Assembly: GCA_003132105.1 (NCBI GenBank)
Contig: PKWS01000193.1
Location: 1-43,441 of the forward strand
Direction: 5' to 3'
DNA length: 43,441 nucleotides
Origin: Desulfosporosinus sp.
Lineage (GTDB): Bacteria; Bacillota; Desulfitobacteriia; Desulfitobacteriales; Desulfitobacteriaceae
Positions 25,291 to 31,886 of the stretch are shown here, one piece after another. The position numbers and the translations under genes are program-made. Position 1 is the first letter of the stretch, and each line of letters starts with the position of its first letter. Under the pieces are notes generated by a model. That model was not told where the DNA came from, ran no database searches, and was given only the letters and a program-made list of their open reading frames with translations.

Positions 25291-26165
25291 TCTAATCCCC
25301 TTCCTTTCTTTGTATAATCAGGCCATGCAACCGTTGTATAAACTTGACCGTTCACCCATCTCGCAAAGTCTCTTTGATACTCACTTGTCCTGTCATAAGG
25401 CATTACGAACGATCTAATTCCTAAGCTTTTCAGCATTTCAACTCTGTATAAATCCTCGTCCTCCGTTGTGTCGTAACCGATTAAAATATAGAACATCAAC
25501 TTATAAGGCTTCATATACTTAGTTAAGGTGTTGATCCCTCTCATTACTTCTTGTTCTAGATCCATTGAGTCCCAGGCGAAACGGAACCTATAGCCCTTCC
25601 ATAATTGAACCTTAGAAAGTAATTTTGCTTTTTCGTCATCAATCAGCCGAATATCTAACCCTTGGTTAAAGTCAGTCTGGATTTTATGCTTTAAGATCTG
25701 ATTAACGATGAGTTTGAAGTGTTCCGTATCTGCAGCAAGGTTATTGTCCATGATAGTTAATCGCTCTTGACCATTCCAAAATTGATAGATGTCTGCTACT
25801 GGATGAAGTTTTCCTTCTTTTCTTGGTACGATGCAGAATCCGCACTCTCTAGTGCATCCTCTCGTAGTAAACCCCATAGCATAGTCAATTCCGTATAGGG
25901 AGTAGTCTGGATACATAGTCTCAATGCCATCATGTAATTTAATCCCTAAATTAAACCCGCTCCCCCCTTGTATCACTTCGCAATCTGGATAGTACCCATA
26001 CTTTTCAGTAGCAGTAAAAACCTTGGATGAATAGATACGTTCAGGATGGTCGAAAAGTGGATCAAACATCTTAACTTCATTTCCTATTGATTTGTGGTAA
26101 GCTGATAGTTTCATAAGAGCAAGGTTGGGTATTCTGCTATCGACATCAACTAATCCAATTTTCAC
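25287..26165 (-). CDS. Radical SAM enzyme
   Basis: 292 aa from GTG behind TTGGAGGG. GFTTRGCTRECGFCIVPRKE holds the CxxxCxxC [4Fe-4S]/SAM site. The N-terminal KIGLVDVDSRIPNLALMKLS resembles the Rossmann part of B12/MiaB-YgiQ-like enzymes. MDNNLAADTEHFK and DIRLIDDEKAKLL are typical of this phage group. It could modify nucleic acid or a nucleotide. Substrate unknown. Confidence 0.85.
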   Translation of the reverse strand: MKIGLVDVDSRIPNLALMKLSAYHKSIGNEVKMFDPLFDHPERIYSSKVFTATEKYGYYPDCEVIQGGSGFNLGIKLHDGIETMYPDYSLYGIDYAMGFTTRGCTRECGFCIVPRKEGKLHPVADIYQFWNGQERLTIMDNNLAADTEHFKLIVNQILKHKIQTDFNQGLDIRLIDDEKAKLLSKVQLWKGYRFRFAWDSMDLEQEVMRGINTLTKYMKPYKLMFYILIGYDTTEDEDLYRVEMLKSLGIRSFVMPYDRTSEYQRDFARWVNGQVYTTVAWPDYTKKGRGLE

Positions 26166-26285
26166 CTAGTCCCTCCAATCCGTAATAGCCCACCCATCAT
26201 TAATCCAATAAGGTTTAAAAGTCGTTTGTGCTGGTTGGAAAACTTTCGCTTGGCGTACTGGTTTGTAGAGGTATTTTTGTGCCAC
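26166..26285 (-). CDS. Possible 39-aa protein ending FKPYWINDGWAITDWRD
   Basis: GTG-started ORF in a different frame from the 57-aa gene that it overlaps by 71 nt. The C-terminal aromatic/acidic stretch looks like real protein and its last codons carry the ribosome site of the radical SAM gene, but it has no good ribosome site itself. Confidence 0.35.
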   Translation of the reverse strand: MAQKYLYKPVRQAKVFQPAQTTFKPYWINDGWAITDWRD

Positions 26286-26388
26286 CGAGCTTGATACAAT
26301 CCGATCCGTGGAATTTTAAGCATCGTTCTTTGGTAAATCCGCATTCAGCGTTAAAGCATTCTGTTTTCTTTTTCCGCTCTATGTTCAC
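26215..26388 (-). CDS. Small Cys-containing protein (57 aa)
   Basis: GTG behind AGGAGGGAGTTTT. MNIERKKKTECFNAECGFTK then RCLKFHGSDC: C-x4-C-x6-C-x6-C, a possible metal site, followed by a Ser/Thr/Pro-rich tail. Chosen over the 60-codon ORF in the third frame, which lacks a ribosome site. Confidence 0.55.
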   Translation of the reverse strand: MNIERKKKTECFNAECGFTKERCLKFHGSDCIKLGGTKIPLQTSTPSESFPTSTNDF

Positions 26389-26431
26389 AAAACTCCCTCC
26401 TAGTGGAATAGTTTGAGAAAATAGTGGTATA

Positions 26432-26581
26432 CTAACTAATGAATAAATTCTCTTGGGCTCTTAGACGTTTAGACCGTCTGAGGGCTTTCTTTTTCTTCCA
26501 GACATAATACTCGCAGGATGCCTGCAGGATGGCACAGAAGGTAAGTGTGTGGGCTAGAAACACGGTTTGAAAGTGTGTCAC
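26432..26581 (-). CDS. Small basic protein (49 aa) with hydrophobic N-terminus
   Basis: GTG with a perfect AAGGAGGGACAAGCT upstream. A hydrophobic start (VFLAHTLTFCAILQA) is followed by a very basic run, KKKKALRRSKRLRAQE. The DNA for the basic run also forms a strong hairpin with a T-run on the plus strand (26458-26497). Function unknown. Confidence 0.6.
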   Translation of the reverse strand: MTHFQTVFLAHTLTFCAILQASCEYYVWKKKKALRRSKRLRAQENLFIS

Positions 26582-26595
26582 AGCTTGTCCCTCCT

Positions 26596-26760
26596 TTATT
26601 TAACTAGCTTGCTTGCGAAGTTTTTAATTAGACTTTCAGATAAAGGCCACACCAACTTTTGGTCTTTGATTGCTTTGGCTTGGATGCGCTGTGATTCCTG
26701 ATAACGAAGTCGTCTCGCTTGATCTTTACGCACTAGATTCCCCGCTTTCTGATGCTGCAC
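26596..26760 (-). CDS. Small basic protein (54 aa)
   Basis: GTG behind TAGGTGG. Begins MQHQKAGNLVRKDQARRLRY and is rich in Arg, Lys and Gln, consistent with nucleic-acid binding. Function unknown. Confidence 0.55.
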   Translation of the reverse strand: MQHQKAGNLVRKDQARRLRYQESQRIQAKAIKDQKLVWPLSESLIKNFASKLVK

Positions 26761-26768
26761 TAGACCAC

Positions 26769-26876
26769 CTACTTTTTTAGAACTTGATTGAAGAGTTGAA
26801 TATTCCGTGGGTCACTATTCCCATCCACAACTACCTTGATTCCGTTTTCCGCTACATACACAACTTGCTTTTTCAT
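26769..26876 (-). CDS. Mini-protein (35 aa)
   Basis: ATG start; MKKQVVYVAENGIKVVVDGN, then a helical end QLFNQVLKK. It fits tightly between neighbours (8 nt either side) and reads as a small beta-hairpin. No family recognised. Confidence 0.5.
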   Translation of the reverse strand: MKKQVVYVAENGIKVVVDGNSDPRNIQLFNQVLKK

Positions 26877-26883
26877 TCAAAAA

Positions 26884-27072
26884 TCACTCGCTTTCTTTTA
26901 ATTTCCGTTTTGCCAACACCCTTTGGCACGTTTCACAAGAATCACACTTCTCGCAGATTTCCGCCCTCCGACAGACCATAGCTTTCTTTAGTTCGCATCT
27001 GTCGTCTTGGTCATTACTGGTGCAGATGATCATTTCTGAACCATCTTCGTTACGGATGAAGTGGCAAGTCAT
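26884..27072 (-). CDS. Cys-rich small protein (62 aa)
   Basis: Seven to eight cysteines including CEKCDSCETC, so probably zinc-binding. TAATG overlap with the next upstream gene. Function unknown. Confidence 0.55.
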   Translation of the reverse strand: MTCHFIRNEDGSEMIICTSNDQDDRCELKKAMVCRRAEICEKCDSCETCQRVLAKRKLKESE

Positions 27073-27323
27073 TAGTAAGCGCTCCTTCCTCCAATCAAGT
27101 TCCTCATTTGAGCCATAAGTCTCATCATCGGATGGTTCGAACGAGCCATAGCAGAATAAATTTCAGCCTGATCTTTGCGCTTTTGTTTACGAGTCACTTT
27201 CTTGGCTCCCCAAACAAACTTCTGCACGATTCCAGGACGTTTTTTCTCCATGTAGGACCAATAAGATAGGCCTTGGATTCTTGCTTGTCGCTTGGCTTCG
27301 TTAGCTGGATTTTGCATTCTCAT
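27072..27323 (-). CDS. Basic hypothetical protein (83 aa)
   Basis: Rich in Lys/Arg and Met (AKKVTRKQKRKDQAEIYSAM, MMRLMAQM). No family recognised; translation is coupled to the Cys-rich gene. Confidence 0.5.
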   Translation of the reverse strand: MRMQNPANEAKRQARIQGLSYWSYMEKKRPGIVQKFVWGAKKVTRKQKRKDQAEIYSAMARSNHPMMRLMAQMRNLIGGRSAY

Positions 27324-27345
27324 TTGCTTTCCCTCACTTAATTTT

Positions 27346-27798
27346 TTACTTCATAAATACTAACCAATGAGTTTTGCTTCTTCGATTTCCGAATAGAGGT
27401 TTTTGTTTTATGCATTTCAATATTTCTTTCAACTCAATCTGCTCTTCATTCCATTTGAATATAAGTGTGCCATTTGGCTTAAGCACTCGCATACATTCCT
27501 CGAATCCCCGTGAAATATCGCCCTTCCAATCTTGGCCTAGTTTTCCGTATTTCTTGGCCAACCAAGAATTTTCTCCGGCTTTTAGTAAATGTGGTGGGTC
27601 AAAAACCACTAAGTAAAAGGAGTTATTCTCAAAAGGAATATTCCTGAAATCAGCTACTATATCGGGATTAACCTCTAACTTTCTCCCATCGCACAACGTA
27701 TCGATTATTTGGCGATTATCCATGTAAAGCACATCACCATTCTGCTTGTTGAACCAAAACATTTTACTTCCACAGCAAGCGTCTAAAATTCGTTTCAA
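27346..27798 (-). CDS. Class I SAM-dependent methyltransferase
   Basis: 150 aa from TTG behind GAGGTGAT. RILDACCGSKMFWF is motif I and VVFDPPHLLKAGE replaces the DPPY motif of DNA N6-adenine methyltransferases; RVLKPNGTLIFKW follows. A small phage class that may methylate DNA, although the short length gives little room for a target-recognition domain. Confidence 0.75.
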   Translation of the reverse strand: MKRILDACCGSKMFWFNKQNGDVLYMDNRQIIDTLCDGRKLEVNPDIVADFRNIPFENNSFYLVVFDPPHLLKAGENSWLAKKYGKLGQDWKGDISRGFEECMRVLKPNGTLIFKWNEEQIELKEILKCIKQKPLFGNRRSKTHWLVFMK

Positions 27799-27857
27799 AT
27801 TATCACCTCACTAGGCTTGTCCACCACTGGGTTATGATTGTGTGGTTTGGGGTAAAG

Positions 27858-28517
27858 CTATTGAATCCTTGGCGACCAGCACCGGATAAACTCAAACGCC
27901 TTAGTCAGATCGGACCTCTTCAGGTCCCTGTAACTTGGAATGACAAAATGCTTTTTTAGAGCTCCATAGATCTGTCGGTATGCATCAGGTAAGCCAATGT
28001 TATGAGCCTTGGAATTTACTGCGCCTTGGATCTGCTTTTGCTCCCGAGTGGTAAGTGTGATCTCGTTCGTGACCTTCTGGTCGATGGTGGCAAGTTTGAA
28101 TTCGTGGTCAGTAATCACGGCCGCTTGTTGTTGCTGGGTAAGTCGGAACTCTTTCATGCTTTGAGCTTGCATGATGATTAGGTCTTCAATGCTTTGGGGT
28201 TTGACTGAGTAGGAGCCGGTTTTGCGGATGGAGGGGAGGATTTCATCAGCTACTAGAATTTGAAAGGCCTGTGCTCCATATGTTTCACCCTTCATTGATA
28301 GACGGTAGAAAACATTCTCGGGTATAAACTCTTTCCCCACCAAATGGGGAAAACGCATATCTCTCAGATAGCCATTCACCCGATCCCATCTGACGTATTC
28401 TTTGCCCTCCTTTAATTGAGTGAGTCCCAAGCCTCTGGCAACGGCCTCCGTATTCAGCCAAGCAACTCCGCCTTCGTCGATATAGCCTTTGACTCCGGAT
28501 ACTGTAATTAGGTTCAA
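27858..28517 (-). CDS. Phage antirepressor (ORF6C domain)
   Basis: 219 aa from TTG behind AAAGGAGG. N-terminal part (GYIDEGGVAWLNTEAVARGL, NVFYRLSMKGETYGAQAFQI, VADEILPSIRKTGSY) is the antirepressor DNA-binding region; the C-terminal part (REQKQIQGAVNSKAHNIGLP, IYGALKKHFVIPSYRDL) is ORF6C. Such proteins relieve repression and help lytic entry. It is the third gene of the early operon, as expected. Confidence 0.85.
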   Translation of the reverse strand: MNLITVSGVKGYIDEGGVAWLNTEAVARGLGLTQLKEGKEYVRWDRVNGYLRDMRFPHLVGKEFIPENVFYRLSMKGETYGAQAFQILVADEILPSIRKTGSYSVKPQSIEDLIIMQAQSMKEFRLTQQQQAAVITDHEFKLATIDQKVTNEITLTTREQKQIQGAVNSKAHNIGLPDAYRQIYGALKKHFVIPSYRDLKRSDLTKAFEFIRCWSPRIQ

Positions 28518-28610
28518 TTTGAATCCTCCTTTTCTTTATTAGTTCCAAGTTACTACTCACACTCATGTGGGCTTCGCCACTAATTGCTCATAAACCAACT
28601 TCTTCACAAA

Positions 28611-28820
28611 CTAGCTAACTAATTTAGATTTCTCGTTCTTTCTGGCCTCGATCCATGCTAGGAAGTCCTTCTTTTCCACTCGTTTGGATGCTCCAATATC
28701 GAAGTTAGGAATACCACCATGCTTCGGGACAGTTTGAAACAACTCGTAAACTCTCCGGCGTGAGATCCCCAGGTAATCTGCAATGAGTTGGGCTGTTAGG
28801 ATTTCGGGTAACTTATCCAT
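28611..28820 (-). CDS. Excisionase-like helix-turn-helix protein
   Basis: 69 aa. LTAQLIADYLGISRRRVYEL, then GIPNFDIGASKRVEKKDFLA, WIEA is the MerR-like HTH of excisionase/DNA-binding small proteins. It may direct the integrase towards excision, or act as an early regulator. Confidence 0.7.
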   Translation of the reverse strand: MDKLPEILTAQLIADYLGISRRRVYELFQTVPKHGGIPNFDIGASKRVEKKDFLAWIEARKNEKSKLVS

Positions 28821-28822
28821 CG

Positions 28823-29035
28823 CTACTCCCCTTTCTGATCTGATAAGAATAATTCTTCGATGGTCATACTAGGGAAATGCTTATTCCGAATAGCTACGGT
28901 TTCCATAAGTGTGAATGGCCTAACTCCAGTAAGTTTGTTGAAGGCTGTCTTCTGGCAGACGTTCATTGCTTGGGCAATGTCCACTGGTTTCAGTCCCTTA
29001 CGGGCCATCTCTGCGTTCAGATTCGGGAATGCCAT
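28823..29035 (-). CDS. Cro-like HTH protein
   Basis: 70 aa. MARKGLKPVDIAQAMNVCQK, then TAFNKLTGVRPFTL is an XRE-type helix-turn-helix. First gene of the leftward early operon, opposite the repressor. The start at 29035 is chosen because GAGAGGAG lies 9 nt upstream; the ORF start at 29107 would run through the promoter and operators. Confidence 0.75.
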   Translation of the reverse strand: MAFPNLNAEMARKGLKPVDIAQAMNVCQKTAFNKLTGVRPFTLMETVAIRNKHFPSMTIEELFLSDQKGE

Positions 29036-29052
29036 GTGTTTCGCTCCTCTCT

Positions 29053-29131
29053 TTACGAAATGTCGTAACTTTATTTTTATATTATACGAATAATCGTAAC
29101 GAGTCAAGCATAATATTACTATTTTTCGTAA
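29053..29131. promoter_or_regulatory. Three phage operators in the genetic switch
   Basis: A 16-bp dyad with half-sites TTACGA and TCGTAA and a 4-bp spacer occurs at 29053-29068 (perfect), 29084-29099 (one mismatch, ATACGA) and 29116-29131 (one mismatch, TTACTA). The middle site overlaps the leftward -10 and spacer; the third lies just upstream of the rightward -35. This is a lambda-like arrangement for the repressor and Cro-like proteins. Confidence 0.8.
29081..29107 (-). promoter_or_regulatory. Leftward early promoter
   Basis: Minus strand TTGACT (29107-29102) and TATAAT (29086-29081), separated by 15 bp. It would drive the Cro-like gene and the long early operon. An operator sits between the boxes. 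Confidence 0.65.
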
Positions 29132-29139
29132 ATACTATA

Positions 29140-29168
29140 TTGATATTAGTAATAATTTTATATACAAT
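29140..29168 (+). promoter_or_regulatory. Rightward repressor promoter
   Basis: TTGATA (29140-29145), 17-bp spacer, TACAAT (29163-29168), followed by ACGGAGG and the TTG start of the repressor at 29194. One operator lies 9 bp upstream of the -35, a position suited to activation or autoregulation. Confidence 0.7.
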
Positions 29169-29193
29169 AAGAAAAACGGAGGTGTGTCTATAA

Positions 29194-29523
29194 TTGGAAC
29201 TTTGGGAAGTATTTAAGGAACTGGTCAATGAGAAAGGAGTTAAGATTTCCGACATTGCAAACGCTACCGGGATACCGTATACGACGATAGATAGCATCAT
29301 TAAGAAGAAACTTAAGGACATCAAATTCGATAGCGCTGTTAAGATCGCTGAATACTTCGACGTTCCCGTGGAATATTTAGCATCCGGTATATTTATTAAG
29401 AAGGACAAGCCTGTTGATCTGGAAGGTATCGATCTCTTAAATGAGTATGGAATAAAGCGACTGAAGTTATATCTAGAAGGCGTTTTACTAATTGATAAGG
29501 ATTGCTTAAAGGAAAGGGGATGA
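29194..29523 (+). CDS. XRE-family phage repressor (CI-like, no peptidase)
   Basis: 109 aa from TTG behind CGGAGG. VKISDIANATGIPYTTIDSI is the HTH, followed by KKLKDIKFDSAVKIAEYFDV and a short C-terminal part. There is no LexA-type self-cleavage domain, so induction must work differently, for example through an antirepressor. Co-directional with the integrase (4 nt gap). Confidence 0.8.
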   Translation: MELWEVFKELVNEKGVKISDIANATGIPYTTIDSIIKKKLKDIKFDSAVKIAEYFDVPVEYLASGIFIKKDKPVDLEGIDLLNEYGIKRLKLYLEGVLLIDKDCLKERG

Positions 29524-29527
29524 ATAC

Positions 29528-30706
29528 GTGAAGGGTTACTTTCGTAAGCGTGGCGACACATGGTCTTACACTATCGATATAGGCATAAAGCCAGAAACTG
29601 GGGACAGGGATCAAAAGACAAAGGGCGGTTTTCGGACAAAAAAAGAAGCACAGCTCGCAGCGGCTGTACTAATGCAGGAATTGGATCGAGGGTCATACGT
29701 TAAGGAAATCGAAGTGCTGTTCAAGGACTACACCGCTGAATGGTTAATGCTTTACCAAAACACCGGGCGAGTGAAGATAACAACTATTGATATTAGAAAA
29801 TATGGGATTAGTAAACTAACGCCATATTTCGCTCATAAAAAAATCAAGGAAATCACTAGAAGAATGTATCAAGGCGCTTTAAACGATCTAAGTATTAGTG
29901 GATACACTATCGGCACACTTAGGGCTATTAACTCTACTGGAAGAATGCTTTTCAAGAAAGCTGTGGAATTGGGATACATCAAGGTTGATCCTACTCATTA
30001 TGCAGTTGTACCAAAAACTCAAAAGACAGTTGAGGAAATAGAAGAGGAGATAGAAATCCCTAAATACCTTGAAAAGGAAGAATTAACTATATTTTTGGAT
30101 ACAGCACGAAGAAAAGGCTTGGATAGCGATTATCTAGTTTTCAAGTTATTGGCATACAGTGGGATTAGACTCGGTGAATTGTGCGCCTTAATGTGGAAAG
30201 ATATTGATTTCGAGAACCACACGATAAGTATTACAAAGACCTATTACAATAAAGACTACAAAGCTACCAGTTACACCTTACTCACGCCTAAAACAAGGAA
30301 ATCTAAAAGGACCATCGCGATTGATGTCTCTGTTCTGGAAGAACTAGAAAAACATAAAGCTCTCCAAAATATATACAAGATGGAACACCGCGATAATTAC
30401 TATCCTAAAGATTTTATCTTCATCAATAAAACCAAGTACCCAGGATACCCTAGGCCCCTCAAATTGTTTGAGGACCGAATGACACGAATACTGAAGCTTG
30501 CTAAACTGAATGAGAATCTAACCCCCCATTCATTACGCCACACTCACACTTCGCTACTCGCAGAGGCCGGAGTAGGGTTAGAGGAGATCATGGAGAGACT
30601 TGGACACGCTGACGATGAAGTAACTAGAATGGTTTACATGCATGTAACCAAGACAATGAAAAAAGAGGCATCCCAAAAATTCAGCGAATTAATGAGAAGC
30701 CTCTAA
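29528..30706 (+). CDS. int: Phage integrase (tyrosine recombinase)
   Basis: 392 aa from GTG behind AAAGGAAAGGGG. An N-terminal arm-binding domain (RKRGDTWSYTIDIG, GGFRTKKEAQLAAA) and a SAM-like core-binding domain precede the catalytic domain with R214 (SGIRLGE), H334 and R337 (HSLRHTH), H360 (RLGHAD) and the nucleophile Y370 (MVYMHVT). Integrates and excises the phage genome. Arm-type repeats and the presumed attP follow immediately downstream. Confidence 0.95.
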   Translation: MKGYFRKRGDTWSYTIDIGIKPETGDRDQKTKGGFRTKKEAQLAAAVLMQELDRGSYVKEIEVLFKDYTAEWLMLYQNTGRVKITTIDIRKYGISKLTPYFAHKKIKEITRRMYQGALNDLSISGYTIGTLRAINSTGRMLFKKAVELGYIKVDPTHYAVVPKTQKTVEEIEEEIEIPKYLEKEELTIFLDTARRKGLDSDYLVFKLLAYSGIRLGELCALMWKDIDFENHTISITKTYYNKDYKATSYTLLTPKTRKSKRTIAIDVSVLEELEKHKALQNIYKMEHRDNYYPKDFIFINKTKYPGYPRPLKLFEDRMTRILKLAKLNENLTPHSLRHTHTSLLAEAGVGLEEIMERLGHADDEVTRMVYMHVTKTMKKEASQKFSELMRSL

Positions 30707-30721
30707 TTTTTTGAAATCAAA

Positions 30722-30956
30722 TGTGGTCAAAATGTGGTCATTGGGGTAGTATGGTGAACCTGGTCCCTTTATTTACTGGGCTCAAGCCCTTTTACCCCAA
30801 TATCCCGTCGATACTATAACCACTTTGTAACATGATGTATTACGATATATCGTAATACATCATGAGGCTTAAATTAAGGATTTCTTAATTTAATTTACGA
30901 TATATCGTTAACTACGTGTTACCTTATTTACTTAATTGCGTGGTCAGAATGTGGTC
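30722..30956. other. Probable attP with arm-type repeats on both sides
   Basis: TGTGGTCAAAATGTGGTC (30722-30739) and CGTGGTCAGAATGTGGTC (30939-30956), both on the plus strand, each contain two GTGGTC heptads 11 bp apart. They flank about 200 bp just downstream of the integrase, the position of attP in Tn916/ICE-type integrase phages. The interval also holds an inverted repeat, ATTGGGGTA (30740-30748) and TACCCCAAT (30793-30801), and a small GGGC-TCAA-GCCC hairpin followed by TTTT. The exact crossover core cannot be set without attB. Confidence 0.65.
30831..30910. promoter_or_regulatory. 34-bp perfect palindrome and second copy of the operator, downstream of int
   Basis: A perfect 34-bp palindrome at 30831-30864 has at its centre TTACGATATATCGTAA (30840-30855), the same dyad as the switch operators. 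A second copy, TTACGATATATCGTTA (one mismatch), lies at 30895-30910. Between them TTAAATTAAG and CTTAATTTAA form a 10-bp hairpin (30869-30893). They sit within the attP interval, 1.7 kb from the switch. Confidence 0.75.
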
Positions 30957-31185
30957 CAAGGTTATATTTATTATGATTCGTACAATCGTCCTCATGGCCG
31001 GGATAGATGGCAATCATGGGTATTTTAAGCAGAGATGTTATCTTTAACATTATGCTTAATTGTGCATCCCCGGGGTTTACTTCATATGAACTATAGACAC
31101 TTTTGGGTATACCCAGTTGAGCTGCTACCGCCCCCCGTGTATACCCTCTAGCTTCCCTTACTGATCGTAGCGTTACCTTATACAT
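30928..31185 (-). CDS. Small XRE-type HTH regulator
   Basis: 85 aa. REARGYTRGAVAAQLGIPKS then VYSSYEVNPGDAQLSIMLK is an XRE helix-turn-helix. The final codons (GPHSDHAIK) are made from the right attP arm repeat, so the gene ends inside the attachment region. ATG at 31185 behind GAGGGGG. A LexA-like box lies 67 bp upstream. It could be a second immunity regulator or an SOS-controlled antirepressor. Confidence 0.65.
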   Translation of the reverse strand: MYKVTLRSVREARGYTRGAVAAQLGIPKSVYSSYEVNPGDAQLSIMLKITSLLKIPMIAIYPGHEDDCTNHNKYNLGPHSDHAIK

Positions 31186-31545
31186 CAATATTCCCCCTCA
31201 TTATTAGAAACTGCAAGTATATACAAAAAAGAACGTTTATTTCTTTTATTAGAACATATGTTCCGATCATCTTCAAGGGGTAATTTGTCGCAAAGACAAG
31301 TTTATATATTTAGTTGGTCTTATATCATCCCTTTCGTTGCTACCTATAGGACTAAAGTACCAAATTGTCAATTTATTTCGACGATTGAAGTATACACCCT
31401 TTAGCAAGTCGAATGAGTGAAAAACTTGTCGACAATCCTTATTTATTTTAGGATAGATCATCCCTATATGCAGTGCAATTCCAAGATTTTTAGATAGAAG
31501 GAATTTCCGTATTTGTGTGGAATAATTTTCCTTGGTGATGAATTC
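31186..31545. other. 360-base intergenic region between divergent HTH genes
   Basis: AT-rich. Holds the LexA-like palindrome at 31252-31263 and a possible minus-strand -10, TATACT, at 31221-31216. A minus-strand ORF (31273-31590) fills part of it but has no ribosome site and overlaps the plus-strand HTH gene; it may be a remnant. No repeat or terminator stood out. Confidence 0.5.
31252..31263. promoter_or_regulatory. LexA (SOS) box-like palindrome
   Basis: GAACATATGTTC, a perfect 12-bp dyad, equals the core of the Bacillus-type SOS box. It lies upstream of the probable promoter of the 30928-31185 gene. Only LexA binding tests can show it is used. Confidence 0.5.
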
Positions 31546-31731
31546 ATGAATAAGATCCGCGAGATAATGAAGAAGCGGGGGCTGACACAAGAAGACCTAT
31601 CAGAGATGACCGGCATCGATCAAAGCACCTTGAGTAAAATCATAAACGAAAAAAAGGCAATAACACTTGACACTGCAAAGAAAATATCGTCCGCACTCGG
31701 TTTTTCAATCGAGTACATCTGGCCAAGCTGA
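31546..31731 (+). CDS. Small XRE-type HTH protein
   Basis: 61 aa. IREIMKKRGLTQEDLSEMTG, then IDQSTLSKIINEKKAITLDT is a complete XRE domain with almost nothing else. ATG at 31546 (the ORF opens 11 codons earlier without a ribosome site). Divergent from the LexA-box gene and upstream of the secretion-like operon, so it may regulate either. Confidence 0.65.
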   Translation: MNKIREIMKKRGLTQEDLSEMTGIDQSTLSKIINEKKAITLDTAKKISSALGFSIEYIWPS

Positions 31732-31813
31732 TAGTTTGGTCATTTTTTTATATAATTTTAATTATTTTTTTAATCATAATTAGGGTCGATCGTTCATATT
31801 TATTAACACACCA

Positions 31814-31859
31814 TAAGACATCAGGCGAACATCAAAAACCCAATGTCTTACATTATACT
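31814..31859 (+). promoter_or_regulatory. Promoter region of the secretion-like operon with inverted repeat
   Basis: TAAGACAT (31814-31821) and ATGTCTTA (31843-31850) form an 8-bp inverted repeat immediately before a -10-like TATACT (31854-31859). No good -35 is visible. An RHH or HTH protein binding the repeat would control the operon starting at 31887. Confidence 0.45.
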
Positions 31860-31886
31860 ACGCAACTCGGACAAATTTTTGAGGGG

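Noticed and set aside
26162..26344. 60-codon minus-strand ORF
   Set aside because: No ribosome site; a different frame (26215-26388) has AGGAGG, a GTG and a cysteine pattern.
28555..28580. Hairpin with GCTTCG loop upstream of the antirepressor
   Set aside because: Only a 4-bp stem; likely chance.
30740..30801. tRNA fragment as the attP core
   Set aside because: No recognisable T-arm or anticodon stem; only a 9-bp inverted repeat and a weak hairpin are present.
31273..31590. 105-codon minus-strand ORF
   Set aside because: No ribosome site, overlaps the well-supported plus-strand HTH gene and its likely promoter; some stretches look protein-like so a remnant cannot be excluded.
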